DNA of 64,000 nucleotides from Actinoplanes sp. SE50/110 (lineage in GTDB: Bacteria; Actinomycetota; Actinomycetes; Mycobacteriales; Micromonosporaceae): positions 8,860,001-8,924,000 of the forward strand of contig NZ_LT827010.1 in NCBI RefSeq assembly GCF_900119315.1, read 5' to 3'. Shown here piece by piece: positions 26,921 to 35,224 of the stretch. Every line of letters starts with the position of its first letter. Position 1 is the first letter of the stretch. The translations under genes and the position numbers were made by a program. The notes below the pieces were generated by a model. It had not been told where the DNA came from. It did not search any database and saw nothing but the letters and a program-made list of their open reading frames with translations.

Positions 26921-27925
26921 TCAGCCGGCCGCGAGCGCGCCGTCCGAGCTGAAGACCAGGCCCACCGAGATGGTGCCCTGCTTCAGGCCGTTCTTGGTGA
27001 GCGGGCCACCGGCGTCCAGCGTGTCGAACCGGCCGGCCTGGAACGAGTACGTCGCGACCAGGCCCTGCTGGCACTTCGGCCGCTGCGGGCACTCGGCCGG
27101 GCCGCCCAGCACGGTCGCCGCGCCGGAGCACTTGGTGGCCAGGTCGGAGAGCGTGGTCAGGTTGTACTTCTGGGCGAAGGCGGTGGTGACCGCGAACGCG
27201 TTCTGGTCCTGCGCGGTGCTGGCCTGGCCGAAGCTCAGGCCGGCCTTGTCACCGAGCGCCTTGAGGTTGGTGACCGTGGTCTCCAGCTCGGGCGACGACG
27301 GGTCCTTGGCGGCCTTGCCGTCGATCTTGCCGGAGAGGAAGGTGGCCAGGGTCGCGGCGTACTCCGGGACGACGGTGATGTCGCCCTTCTCCAGGGCCGG
27401 CTCGTAGAGCTCGCGGTTGCCGATCTGCTGCACCTTGACGGTGTAGCCGGCCGCGGTCAGCGCGATGCCGTACAGCTCGCCGAGCGTGGCGTTCTCGCTG
27501 AAGTTGGCGGCGCCGACGGTGATGTTGCCGCCCTTGCCCTTGGTGATGCCCGCGGTCAGGTTGTTCGCCGTGGCGAAGTCCTGCGCGGCGGCCTTGGACG
27601 ACTTGCGGTCGATGTCGACCGCCTTGTTCAGCTGGACCAGCTTGGTGGTGTCGAGCGCGGTGGACACCTTGTCCAGCGCGGCGATCAGCTCCGGGGTGGC
27701 CGCCTTCTTGTTGATGGCAGGTATGACGTTGTCGGTGTTCTGCAGTTTCTTGTCGTCGGTCAGGACCACGAGCTTGTCGCCCGCGACCGGGGCGCACCCG
27801 GCGCCGGCCGCGGCGGCCGCCGACGGCGGAGCCTCGGTGCCCGAGGAACCGGCCTTGCCGCAGCCGGCCAGGACGACGACGGCCGCGGCGAGAACGCCGG
27901 CCGTGCGGAAAATGTTGTTACGCAT
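26921..27925 (-). CDS. Osmoprotectant-type ABC substrate-binding lipoprotein, apparently circularly permuted
   Basis: A 334-residue lipoprotein; the signal ends in VVLAGC (lipid Cys22). Residues 51-123 (KLVVLTDDKKLQNTDNVIP ... VDIDRKSSKAAAQDF) match what is normally the C-terminal piece of OpuC/OsmF-type quaternary-amine binding proteins. Residues 134-334 begin NITVGAANFSENATLGELYG, normally the N-terminus, and stop at GLVFSSDGALAAG, exactly where the moved piece would normally continue. It would deliver glycine betaine, choline or a similar solute to the two permeases upstream. Binding residues cannot be confirmed by eye. Confidence 0.88.
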   Translation of the reverse strand: MRNNIFRTAGVLAAAVVVLAGCGKAGSSGTEAPPSAAAAAGAGCAPVAGDKLVVLTDDKKLQNTDNVIPAINKKAATPELIAALDKVSTALDTTKLVQLNKAVDIDRKSSKAAAQDFATANNLTAGITKGKGGNITVGAANFSENATLGELYGIALTAAGYTVKVQQIGNRELYEPALEKGDITVVPEYAATLATFLSGKIDGKAAKDPSSPELETTVTNLKALGDKAGLSFGQASTAQDQNAFAVTTAFAQKYNLTTLSDLATKCSGAATVLGGPAECPQRPKCQQGLVATYSFQAGRFDTLDAGGPLTKNGLKQGTISVGLVFSSDGALAAG

Positions 27926-28064
27926 TACTGCCGCCTTCTGTGCCCCGGCGCCGCCCGGATGGCGGTGCCGCGTGTCCGACGGGCAGTCAAGGTGCGATGC
28001 CCGCGTAATGCTGAGTCATTCCTAGCAAGCGGGTATGACAAGATCGGCTTCTGTTGCGGGAGCG

Positions 28065-28781
28065 TTATGGCGTGGTTACCGTCACAGCGCTGCGACGACG
28101 CTTCCGGGTGCGCAGCGCGGGCGGCGTGACCAGCCGCTGCAGGAGCGCCAGCAGGCCCTCGACGAGCAGGGCCAGCAGGGCCACGGCGAGGCCGCCGGCC
28201 ACGATCTGACCGCCGCCGCCGTTGCTCATCCCGATGCCGAAGCCGGCGCTGATGATCTGGCCCAGGCCGCCGCCGTTGACCAGGGCGGCCAGCGCCGCGG
28301 TCGCGACCACCTGGACCGCCGCGGTGCGCAGCCCGGCCGCCAGGTAGGGCACCGCGAGCGGCAGCTCCACCTGGCGCAGCAGCTGCCCGCCGGACAGGCC
28401 CATGCCGCGGGCCGCCTCCCTGGTCTCCGGGTCGATCGAGCGCAGCCCGGTGTACGCGTTGGCCAGCAGCGGTGGCACGGCGAAGACCGCGAGGGCCACC
28501 ACCACCGGCGGTTTGCCGAAGCCCAGCGGGGTGAGCGGCAGGATGGTCAGCAGCGCCAGGGTCGGTACGGCCAGGGTCAGGTTGGCCGCGGTGATCACCG
28601 GGCCGCCGCCGCGTCCGCGGTGACCCAGCCAGATGCCGAGCGGCCAGCCGACCGCGCAGCCCAGCAGGACCGCCCAGAAGCTGATCACCAGGTGCTCGGT
28701 CAGCCGGTCGACCATGCCGCCCGGGTTGGTCCAGTTCAGCGGGTCGTTGAGCCAGACGATGCCCTCGTTGAAGTAGCTCAT
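28065..28781 (-). CDS. Osmoprotectant-type ABC permease (second)
   Basis: A 238-residue inner-membrane permease of the ProW/OpuCB type with about six helices. The EAA-like cytoplasmic loop reads IDPETREAARGMGLSGGQLL. The ATG at 28781 overlaps the stop of the first permease (ATGA), and the longer open frame upstream is only the first permease in another frame. The C-terminus is Arg-rich (RTRKRRRSAV). A 139-bp gap separates it from the binding-protein gene, which may have its own promoter. Confidence 0.92.
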   Translation of the reverse strand: MSYFNEGIVWLNDPLNWTNPGGMVDRLTEHLVISFWAVLLGCAVGWPLGIWLGHRGRGGGPVITAANLTLAVPTLALLTILPLTPLGFGKPPVVVALAVFAVPPLLANAYTGLRSIDPETREAARGMGLSGGQLLRQVELPLAVPYLAAGLRTAAVQVVATAALAALVNGGGLGQIISAGFGIGMSNGGGGQIVAGGLAVALLALLVEGLLALLQRLVTPPALRTRKRRRSAVTVTTP

Positions 28782-29497
28782 GCGGCGCGCCCCCGGGTCC
28801 ACGGTGTCAGCAGCCGGCCCAGCCCGGCCAGCAGCAGGTCGAGCACCAGCGCCAGGCCCACACAGAGGATGGTGCCGGTGAGGATCTCGGCCTTGTAGAA
28901 GTTGTTCCGGAAACCGCCGAGGATCAGATCGCCGAGGCCGCCCTGTCCGATCAGTGAACCGACCGTGACCAGCGCCACAGTGGAGACGGTGGCGAGCCGC
29001 AGCCCGGTCAGGATGCCGGGCAGCGCCAGCGGCAGCTCGACCCGCAGCAACCGGCCGAACCGGCCGTACCCCATCCCGGTCGCGGCGTCGATGACCTCGG
29101 GCGGGACCTGGGTGAGCCCGGCCAGCGCATTGCGGACCAGCACCAGCAGGGCGTAGAGGACCAGGGCGATCAGGACCGACGTGGTGCTGGTGGTGCCGAC
29201 CAGCGGGGCCAGCAGCGACAGCAGGGCCAGCGAAGGGATCGTGTAGAGAACGCCGGAGAGTGCGAGAATCGGCGCGGTCAGCGGTTTGATCCAGTAGGCG
29301 ACGACCGCCAGCGGCACGGCGACCACCAGCGCGACCAGCACGGTCTGCGCGGTCAGCCCGGCGTGGAAACGCAGGGCGGTGCCGATGGCGTCGGCGTTCT
29401 CATGGACGTACCGCCAGGAGAACCACGGATTCCCCGGGCCGTCATCGGCCGGTGCGGCAAGCGCCGGCGATGCCGGGACCCACGACAGGAAGGACAT
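28778..29497 (-). CDS. Osmoprotectant-type ABC permease (first)
   Basis: A 239-residue permease homologous to its partner. It has a Pro/Ala-rich start, about six membrane helices, and the EAA-like loop VPPEVIDAATGMGYGRFG followed by VELPLALPGILTGLR. The ATG at 29497 is only 2 bp from the GTG of the divergent ATPase gene and has no Shine-Dalgarno upstream, so initiation is probably leaderless or weak. With the second permease it forms a heterodimeric channel. Confidence 0.92.
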   Translation of the reverse strand: MSFLSWVPASPALAAPADDGPGNPWFSWRYVHENADAIGTALRFHAGLTAQTVLVALVVAVPLAVVAYWIKPLTAPILALSGVLYTIPSLALLSLLAPLVGTTSTTSVLIALVLYALLVLVRNALAGLTQVPPEVIDAATGMGYGRFGRLLRVELPLALPGILTGLRLATVSTVALVTVGSLIGQGGLGDLILGGFRNNFYKAEILTGTILCVGLALVLDLLLAGLGRLLTPWTRGRAA

Positions 29498-29499
29498 AC

Positions 29500-30468
29500 G
29501 TGGACGCTACCGCGGCATCGATCACCCTGGCGGACGTTGGCAAGGTCTATCCGGACGGCACGGTCGCCGTCGACAGGTTCAGCCTCGAGGTGCGCGCCGG
29601 CGAGCTGGCCGTGCTGATCGGCGCCTCCGGCTCCGGCAAGTCCACCATCCTGCGCATGATCAACAGGCTGATCGAGCCGACCCGCGGGACGATCACCATC
29701 GACGGGCGCGACGTGCTCGGCGAGGACCCGGTGAGGCTGCGCCGGCAGATCGGCTACGTCATCCAGAATGTGGGACTCTTCCCGCACCAGACGGTCCGGG
29801 CCAACGTCGGCACGGTCGCCAAGCTGCTCGGCTGGGACCGCAGGCGGATCACCGCCCGCGCCGACGAACTGCTGGACCTGGTCGGCCTGGATCCGGCGCG
29901 GTACGCCAAGCGGTACCCGCACGAGCTCTCCGGCGGTCAGCGGCAGCGGGTCGGGGTGGCCCGCGCGCTCGCCGCGGACCCGCTGGTGCTGTTGATGGAC
30001 GAGCCGTTCTCGGCGGTCGACCCGATCGTCCGGGCCCGGCTGCAGGAGGAGTTCCTGCGCCTGCAGGCCACCGTGCGCAAGACGATCGTGCTGGTCACCC
30101 ACGACATCGACGAGGCGGTCCGGATGGGCGACCGGATCGCGGTGCTGGCCGAGGGCGGCCGTCTGCTGCAGTACGCGCCGCCCGCCGAGCTGCTCAGCCG
30201 ACCGGCGTCGGCCGAGGTCCGGGACTTCGTCGGCGCCGACCGCGGCATCCGGCGACTCGCGGTCACCCCGGTACGGGAGGTGATGTCGGCGCCCGTCGGT
30301 GCCGTCGACGGGCTGCCCGCCGTGGACGCCGCGGCCACCCTGCACGACGCCCTGGCCGTGATGCTCACCGAGAATGCGAGCACGGTCCTGGTGACCGAGA
30401 ACGGTCAGCCGGTCGGTCAGGTCACCAGGACCGCGGTGTTCGAGGCACCGGCCCAGAGCGCGGTCTAG
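29500..30468 (+). CDS. Osmoprotectant-type ABC ATPase with one CBS domain
   Basis: A 322-residue ATPase of the OpuCA/ProV type. It has Walker A GASGSGKST, the Q-loop, signature LSGGQRQRVGVARALA, Walker B LLMDEPF and the switch His in VTHDIDE. After residue about 255 there is a single CBS-like domain (VREVMSAPVGAVDG ... VTRTAVFEAP), where many homologues have two. GTG 29500 has AGGAAGG six to seven bases upstream, inside the divergent permease gene; ATG 29470 in frame is an alternative that would overlap it. Confidence 0.93.
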   Translation: MDATAASITLADVGKVYPDGTVAVDRFSLEVRAGELAVLIGASGSGKSTILRMINRLIEPTRGTITIDGRDVLGEDPVRLRRQIGYVIQNVGLFPHQTVRANVGTVAKLLGWDRRRITARADELLDLVGLDPARYAKRYPHELSGGQRQRVGVARALAADPLVLLMDEPFSAVDPIVRARLQEEFLRLQATVRKTIVLVTHDIDEAVRMGDRIAVLAEGGRLLQYAPPAELLSRPASAEVRDFVGADRGIRRLAVTPVREVMSAPVGAVDGLPAVDAAATLHDALAVMLTENASTVLVTENGQPVGQVTRTAVFEAPAQSAV

Positions 30469-30556
30469 GGCAGCCGGCGCGGCCGGTCGTGGCGCGGCGG
30501 GCGGGGCTCACGACGTACCACCGCAATCGGACCTGGACCACCGGCTGCCGTACGGG

Positions 30557-31051
30557 TCAGCCGGCCGTGCCCCGGCGACCGCCCAGGGTGGCGAGGCCGA
30601 CGATCCAGCCGACGAACATGCCGTACTCGGCGCCGGCGCCGCTGTTCTGGAAGATGCTCATCAGGGTGGGGTCGGCGACGAACAGGACGGCGATCAGCGC
30701 GGCGAAGGCGCCCGCGAAGACGTACGCCGCCCAGCCGGCCAGCAGCTGGGCGATCGTGCCGCGGGCCCGGGCCAGCTGGGTGCCGGGCAGCAGCACCAGG
30801 AACACCAGGGTCAGGACGACCGCCAGGATCGCCCGGAGATCACCGACGATGACGCCGCGCAGCGAGTCCGAGCTGTCGAACTTCCAGGCCGGCCAGTGCA
30901 GCAGATGAAGCCACCAGCCGGCGCCGGTGCGCCCGTCGACGGCGTCGGTGACCCAGTCCCCGTACCAGGGACTGCCGAAGATCAGCACGAGCAGGAACGC
31001 AGCGAGCGTGCCCGCCCCGGTTGCGGTCTTGTACCTGCTTTCGAGAGCCAT
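30557..31051 (-). CDS. Hypothetical four-helix membrane protein
   Basis: A 164-residue protein with four membrane helices (about residues 11-27, 70-90, 102-125, 140-158) and a Trp-rich first loop (GAGWWLHLLHWPAWKFDSSD). The start MALESRYKTATGAG at 31051 is preferred over an upstream frame extension. No family is recognised. It is not coupled to its neighbours (46 bp to the next gene on the same strand). Confidence 0.65.
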   Translation of the reverse strand: MALESRYKTATGAGTLAAFLLVLIFGSPWYGDWVTDAVDGRTGAGWWLHLLHWPAWKFDSSDSLRGVIVGDLRAILAVVLTLVFLVLLPGTQLARARGTIAQLLAGWAAYVFAGAFAALIAVLFVADPTLMSIFQNSGAGAEYGMFVGWIVGLATLGGRRGTAG

Positions 31052-31097
31052 GGTCCCTGATTCCCGGCGGGACCACCGACTCAAACGACGACTGTCA

Positions 31098-31379
31098 CTA
31101 CCTCGACAGATAGTCGATGAAAGCGGCACGCAACAACGGCTCCCGCTCGCCCAGATCACGGCCCTCCAGCTCGCGCCAGAGCGCGACCGCCTCGTCGACG
31201 GTCGGGCCGATCGAGTTCGGCGCGCCGTCGAGCCCGGCGGCGTCGTCGGCGTCCGGCAGGTGCTTGAGCACCGACCAGAAGAAGCGGACGTCGTGCTTCT
31301 CCCGAGCCTTGGCGAAAGCGCGTTCCCGCAGCTCCTCGGTGGGCAGAGCGTCCAGTTCGGCGAAGCCGTGCGTGGTCAT
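31098..31379 (-). CDS. Small acidic hypothetical protein
   Basis: A 93-residue helical protein starting MTTHGFAELDALPTEELRER, ending AFIDYLSR. It has no Cys and no membrane helix. The ATG at 31379 follows TATGCT by seven bases with no Shine-Dalgarno, so it is probably leaderless; ATG 31391 is an alternative. I do not recognise the family. Codon use is normal for the region. Confidence 0.6.
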   Translation of the reverse strand: MTTHGFAELDALPTEELRERAFAKAREKHDVRFFWSVLKHLPDADDAAGLDGAPNSIGPTVDEAVALWRELEGRDLGEREPLLRAAFIDYLSR

Positions 31380-31395
31380 GACCGACAGCATACGT

Positions 31396-32598
31396 TCAGC
31401 GGGTGGCGCCCCACGGTCCGTCGTCCCAACGGTCGGTGCCCACCGGGGTGGCCGGAGTGTTCCAGGTCTCCGGGGCGGTGGGCGACCAGTTCGTGCCGAG
31501 GCCGCCGGAGGGCGCGGCGTTCCAGTCGGTGGTGCGCGCGGCGCTCGCCAGCCGACCGTACGACTCGACCACCCGGGTGGCGATCAGTCCGGCCAGGAAG
31601 ATCACGCCGGCGGTCGCGTAGAGCGAGATGTGCAGCTCCCGGCGGGCCTGGTAGTCCAGGAACAGGGTGAGCGCGACGACCGCGAAGAGCGAGCCGAAGA
31701 TGCCGCCGCGGCGGCCGAACGCGCTGGTGCCGCCGAGCAGCGCCAGCCCCAGGCCGATGCCGGTCCACTCCAGACCGGTGCCGGGTCGGATCGGCCCGGC
31801 GGACTGACCGGCCATGATCACCCCGGCCCCGGCCGCGAAGACCGTGGAGACGATCAGCGCGACCAGCACCGGCAGCACCACCGCGGCGCCACGCCGGCCG
31901 GCCGGGTCACCGACCGGGCGCATCCGGCCGAAGAACCGGCGGATCGGGCCGATCGCGCCCAGGCCGGCGCCGAGCACCGCCAGGATCGCGAACCCGCCGA
32001 AGAGCAGGAAGGCCCGGTCGGTCGGCTCCCAGGTGCCCTGCACCGCGACCGCGTCGACCCGCAGCTGGTCGAAGGTGATCACGCCGAGCGCGGCCGCCAG
32101 GGTGGCCGCCCATCCCGGCACGTGCAGGACGAGGATCAGCACCCCGACGATCAGACCGCCGGCGGCCGCGATCAGCAGCGCCGGGACCAGGGACTCGAGC
32201 AGGCCCTTGTCACCGTTCTCGGCGAACTGGAACTCGGCGGCCAGCACGATCGGGCCGATCGCCAGGTTCGGCACACCGGCGCGCAGCGAGAGGCCGGCGC
32301 CGAGCGTGACCAGGCCGATCGCGGAGGCGGTGACCAGCAGGCCGTCCAGGGCGGGACGCTGGAAGGCGGCCGAACTCTCCCGCCAGAGCAGGAAGCCGAG
32401 CACCGCGGCGACGACCAGGAGGACGACCTCCCAACCGAGGTGGATGCCGAGGCGGTCACGGCCGTCGTCGGCGACGGGCGGGGCGGGGACCGGGGCGGAC
32501 AGCGACTGGTCGAGGGTGTTGCCACCGCCGGCGGTGTCGTCGAGCTGGACGCGGCGCCGATATGCGGCCGGATCGGTGGTCGCCTCGTCATACGCCAT
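31396..32598 (-). CDS. BPD_transp_2-like (sugar/branched-chain type) permease
   Basis: A 400-residue membrane protein with about ten helices. The core (residues about 55-340) resembles RbsC/LivM permeases: LLVTASAIGLVTLGAGLSLR ... NLAIGPIVLAAEF, later LLGGTSAFGRRGGIFGSLF, the last very like the conserved glycine-rich loop in sugar permeases. N- and C-terminal tails are hydrophilic, the latter Trp/Pro/Thr-rich. No ATPase or binding protein is adjacent, so it may be a stand-alone membrane protein derived from a permease. ATG 32598 is used. Confidence 0.7.
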   Translation of the reverse strand: MAYDEATTDPAAYRRRVQLDDTAGGGNTLDQSLSAPVPAPPVADDGRDRLGIHLGWEVVLLVVAAVLGFLLWRESSAAFQRPALDGLLVTASAIGLVTLGAGLSLRAGVPNLAIGPIVLAAEFQFAENGDKGLLESLVPALLIAAAGGLIVGVLILVLHVPGWAATLAAALGVITFDQLRVDAVAVQGTWEPTDRAFLLFGGFAILAVLGAGLGAIGPIRRFFGRMRPVGDPAGRRGAAVVLPVLVALIVSTVFAAGAGVIMAGQSAGPIRPGTGLEWTGIGLGLALLGGTSAFGRRGGIFGSLFAVVALTLFLDYQARRELHISLYATAGVIFLAGLIATRVVESYGRLASAARTTDWNAAPSGGLGTNWSPTAPETWNTPATPVGTDRWDDGPWGATR

Positions 32599-32695
32599 GG
32601 GTCCGCGCCTCCTTACGCCTCCTCAGCGGTTCGAGGCGCACGCTACTCCGGGTCGGGTGACCCACCGCACAGGATACGGATACGAGATGGCCTCA

Positions 32696-32860
32696 GTTCA
32701 GCGCCGCCGGTCGCGTTCGCCGTCGCCGGTTCAGCGCCGCCGGCCGGGATCGCCGTCGCCGGTTCAGCGCCGCCGGCCGGGATCGCCGCCGCCGGTTCAG
32801 CGCCGCCGGCCGGGATCGCCGCCGCCGGTTCAGCGCCGCCGGTCGGGATCGTCGTCGTCG
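32696..32860. repeat. 33-bp minisatellite, five copies
   Basis: GTTCAGCGCCGCCGG recurs at 32696, 32729, 32762, 32795 and 32828, a constant 33-bp period. Copies 2-4 are nearly identical; the end copies diverge. The array covers the 5' gap of the permease gene and the last codons of the DUF3180 gene. Its last copy supplies that gene's stop codon. Confidence 0.92.
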
Positions 32861-33354
32861 CGATCCGGCCCGTCCGGCACCCGGCAGGAGCGCTCCAGCC
32901 AGAGAGCGGCGCCGATCAGCGCGACCCCGGCGATCAGCGTGGTGGCCACCGTCGGCAGGTCCGACTTGGCCGAATCGGTCGGCTGGGTGACCAGCCAGAT
33001 CAGGATCCCGGCGGAGAAGCCCGCGGTCAGCGAGCCGACCAGTGAGGAGGCCTTGGCGAGCGCGACATAGCGGGCCACCGCCAGCGGGTCGACCCGCGGC
33101 GCGCCGGGCTTGCGCTGGATCCGGGCGCTGGTGTTCTGCGCCAGGTAGCCCTCGACCACGGCGAGGGCGAGCAGCACGATCGCCCCCGTCCAGGGCAGCG
33201 GGGTGAGCCGGTAGAACAGCTCGTTGTAGCCGAGCAGGAGCCAGCCCAGCGCCGCGCCGACGAGGGCGGCCAGCACCAGAGCCGAGACGCTCGTCGGTTG
33301 CAGTGACGGGTCGGTCCGGCGCCCGGTCGGGGAGCCGTCGGGATTGGCGCTCAC
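32830..33354 (-). CDS. DUF3180 membrane protein (Rv3605c-like)
   Basis: A 174-residue protein with four membrane helices (about residues 24-43, 56-72, 98-123, 134-152) and a conserved LVLAALVGAALGWLLL first helix. It follows folK as in other actinobacteria (Rv3605c). The function is unknown. The charged C-terminus (DGPDRDDDDPDRRR) is coded by the first copy, as read on this strand, of the adjacent minisatellite, so it may vary among strains. Gap to folK is 2 bp. Confidence 0.85.
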   Translation of the reverse strand: MSANPDGSPTGRRTDPSLQPTSVSALVLAALVGAALGWLLLGYNELFYRLTPLPWTGAIVLLALAVVEGYLAQNTSARIQRKPGAPRVDPLAVARYVALAKASSLVGSLTAGFSAGILIWLVTQPTDSAKSDLPTVATTLIAGVALIGAALWLERSCRVPDGPDRDDDDPDRRR

Positions 33355-33356
33355 GC

Positions 33357-33878
33357 CTACGACTCTAGCGACAGATCCGGACGAGGCGTGACTCCGGCGA
33401 CGTCGGCGGCGAGTTCGGGCGTGGCCAGCAGCCCGGTCAGCGGGCCGTGCCCGGGCAGCTCACCGTCGGGCTGCACGTCCCGCCACGGGGTCAGCACGAA
33501 GGCGCGCAGGTGGGCGCGCGGGTGCGGGAGGATCAGCTCCGGATCGTCGCGGTGCACCGGGCGCCCGTCGGCGTCCCAGACCGCGATCACGTCGACGTCC
33601 AGGGTGCGCGGCCCGAACCGGCGGTCCGGGTCGCGCTCGCGACCTTCGGCCGCCTCGCAGGCCCGGGCCCGCTCCAGCCAGTCGTGCGGCGTCGCTGCCG
33701 GGTCTTCGACGATCAGGACGGCATTGAGGTACGCGGGTTGCTCCGCGTCTCCCCAGGGCGGCGTCTCGTAGACCGGGGAGACCGCCCGCACGGCCGGGCC
33801 CAGCAGTGCGACAGCGGCCCGCAGGTGGGCCAGGCGGTCGCCGAGGTTGGCGCCCAGCGACAGCACCGCGCGGCTCAT
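33357..33878 (-). CDS. folK: HPPK, folate pathway
   Basis: A 173-residue 2-amino-4-hydroxy-6-hydroxymethyldihydropteridine pyrophosphokinase. It has the start LSLGANLGDRLAHLRAAV, YETPPWGDAEQPAYLNAV and RERDPDRRFGPRTLDVDVIA with the metal-binding Asp pair. It activates the pterin for FolP. Its ATG overlaps the folB stop by 4 bp. Length is normal. Confidence 0.97.
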   Translation of the reverse strand: MSRAVLSLGANLGDRLAHLRAAVALLGPAVRAVSPVYETPPWGDAEQPAYLNAVLIVEDPAATPHDWLERARACEAAEGRERDPDRRFGPRTLDVDVIAVWDADGRPVHRDDPELILPHPRAHLRAFVLTPWRDVQPDGELPGHGPLTGLLATPELAADVAGVTPRPDLSLES

Positions 33879-34285
33879 CCTCTCCCCCGTTCGCTTCCCC
33901 TGCCTCTTTCTCCGTCTTCTCTGCTTTCTCTGCTTTCTCTGCGCAGGGTGACCGCCACGTCGGCGAACTCGTGCGGAATCGGGGCCTGCGGCTTGTGCAC
34001 CGTCACCTCGGCGGCGGACACCCGCGGATCGGCCAGGCAGACGTCGAGCAGCCGGTCGGCGAGGCGCTCCAGGAGGTTCACCGGCTCACCGGTGAGCACC
34101 GCGACCAGAGCGGTGGCCAGTTCGCCGTAGTGCACCGTGTCGGCGACGTCGTCGGTCGCCGCGGCCCGGCTCAGGTCCAGGTCGAGCCGGACGTCGACGA
34201 CGAAGTCCTGGCCCTGCTCCCGTTCGAAGTCGTAGACCCCGTGCCGGCCGTGGGCGCGCAGTCCGGTGAGTGTGATCTGCCCCAT
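33875..34285 (-). CDS. folB: Dihydroneopterin aldolase FolB
   Basis: A 136-residue enzyme of the T-fold family. The core (residues 1-114) shows LTGLRAHGRHGVYDFEREQGQDF, NLLERLADRLLDVCL and VTVHKPQAPIP with the catalytic Lys. The last about 21 residues (RRESRESREDGERGRGSERG) are a purine-coded charged tail not typical of FolB. The gene starts 7 bp after folP and overlaps folK by 4 bp. Confidence 0.96.
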   Translation of the reverse strand: MGQITLTGLRAHGRHGVYDFEREQGQDFVVDVRLDLDLSRAAATDDVADTVHYGELATALVAVLTGEPVNLLERLADRLLDVCLADPRVSAAEVTVHKPQAPIPHEFADVAVTLRRESRESREDGERGRGSERGRG

Positions 34286-34292
34286 CGTTCCC

Positions 34293-35174
34293 CTACTTCT
34301 CCAGGGCCAGCCGAGGCGCTCCGGTGGCGCGCCAGACGGCGAGCGCGTCGGCGGTCTCCCGGACCTCGTGCACCCGGACGCCCCAGGCGCCGGCCGCGAC
34401 CGCCAGCAGCGAGGTGGCCAGGGTGGCCGCCTCCCGCCCGTCCACCGGCCGCGGCGTCCCGTCCGGGCCGGCCAGCAACCGGCCCAGGTAGGTCTTGCGG
34501 CTGGCCGCGAAGAGCACCGGGAAGCCCAGGGCGACCAGTACGTCGAGCCGCGCGCTGAGCGCCCAGTTGTGCTCGGCGTTCTTGGCGAAGCCCAGCCCCG
34601 GGTCGAGGACGATCCGCGCCGGGTCCACCCCGGCCGTGACCGCCGCGTCGGCGCGGGCCCGCAGCTCGTCGCGCACCTCGGTGACCACGTCCTGATAGGT
34701 GGCCAGGCGTTGCATGTCGCGGGAGTGCCCGCGCCAGTGCATCAGGATCCACGGGCAGCCGGCCGCCGCGGCGACCGCGGCCATGCCCGGGTCGGCCAGC
34801 CCGCCGGAGACGTCGTTGATCACCGCGGCACCGGCCGCCAGCGCCGCCTCGGCGACGGCGGCGCGGGTGGTGTCGATGCTCAGCGGCACCCCGGCAGCGG
34901 TCAGCGCGGCGATCACCGGGACCACCCGGGCGGCCTCGGTCGCGGCGTCGACCCGCTCGGCGCCCGGGCGGGTGGACTCACCGCCCACATCGATGATGTC
35001 CGCCCCCTGCGCGTACAAAGAAATGCCATGTTCGACGGCGGCGTCCAGGTCGGTGTAGCGCCCGCCGTCGGAGAAGGAGTCCGGCGTGACGTTCAGGACG
35101 CCCATCACGACCGGGTGATCGCGATGCATCAGATCAGCCCCGATGAGCTGGGCTTCTGTCGGCGGAGTCAGCAC
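34293..35174 (-). CDS. folP: Dihydropteroate synthase FolP
   Basis: A 293-residue TIM-barrel enzyme joining pABA to the pterin; the sulfonamide target. It has VMGVLNVTPDSFSDGG, DIIDVGGESTRPG, INDVSGG, and LDPGLGFAKN plus FAASRKTYLG. The start is taken as GTG 35174, six bases after TACGCT on the minus strand (leaderless pattern); ATG 35129 or a much longer frame to 35342 are possible, but the long version crosses a LexA-type box and is not conserved. folE, its normal upstream neighbour, is 13 kb away here. Confidence 0.95.
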   Translation of the reverse strand: MLTPPTEAQLIGADLMHRDHPVVMGVLNVTPDSFSDGGRYTDLDAAVEHGISLYAQGADIIDVGGESTRPGAERVDAATEAARVVPVIAALTAAGVPLSIDTTRAAVAEAALAAGAAVINDVSGGLADPGMAAVAAAAGCPWILMHWRGHSRDMQRLATYQDVVTEVRDELRARADAAVTAGVDPARIVLDPGLGFAKNAEHNWALSARLDVLVALGFPVLFAASRKTYLGRLLAGPDGTPRPVDGREAATLATSLLAVAAGAWGVRVHEVRETADALAVWRATGAPRLALEK

Positions 35175-35180
35175 CCGCCG

Positions 35181-35186
35181 AGCGTA
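35181..35186 (-). promoter_or_regulatory. Putative -10 of leaderless folP mRNA
   Basis: On the minus strand TACGCT is followed by six bases and GTG 35174. It is 15 bp from the LexA-type box, so a repressor there could also affect folP. Confidence 0.45.
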
Positions 35187-35201
35187 CGGGGCGAGGGTTG
35201 T

Positions 35202-35217
35202 TCGAACAGGTGTACGA
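35202..35217. promoter_or_regulatory. LexA-type SOS box
   Basis: TCGAACAGGTGTACGA matches the actinobacterial SOS consensus TCGAAC-N4-GTTCGA with one mismatch. It overlaps a TACGAT -10 hexamer (35213-35218) reading to the right and lies just upstream of the folP promoter reading to the left. A LexA role is inferred from the sequence only. Confidence 0.6.
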
Positions 35218-35224
35218 TGACCTG

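Noticed and set aside
32696..32860. CRISPR-like array
   Set aside because: The units are head-to-tail with no unique spacers and no cas genes; a minisatellite.
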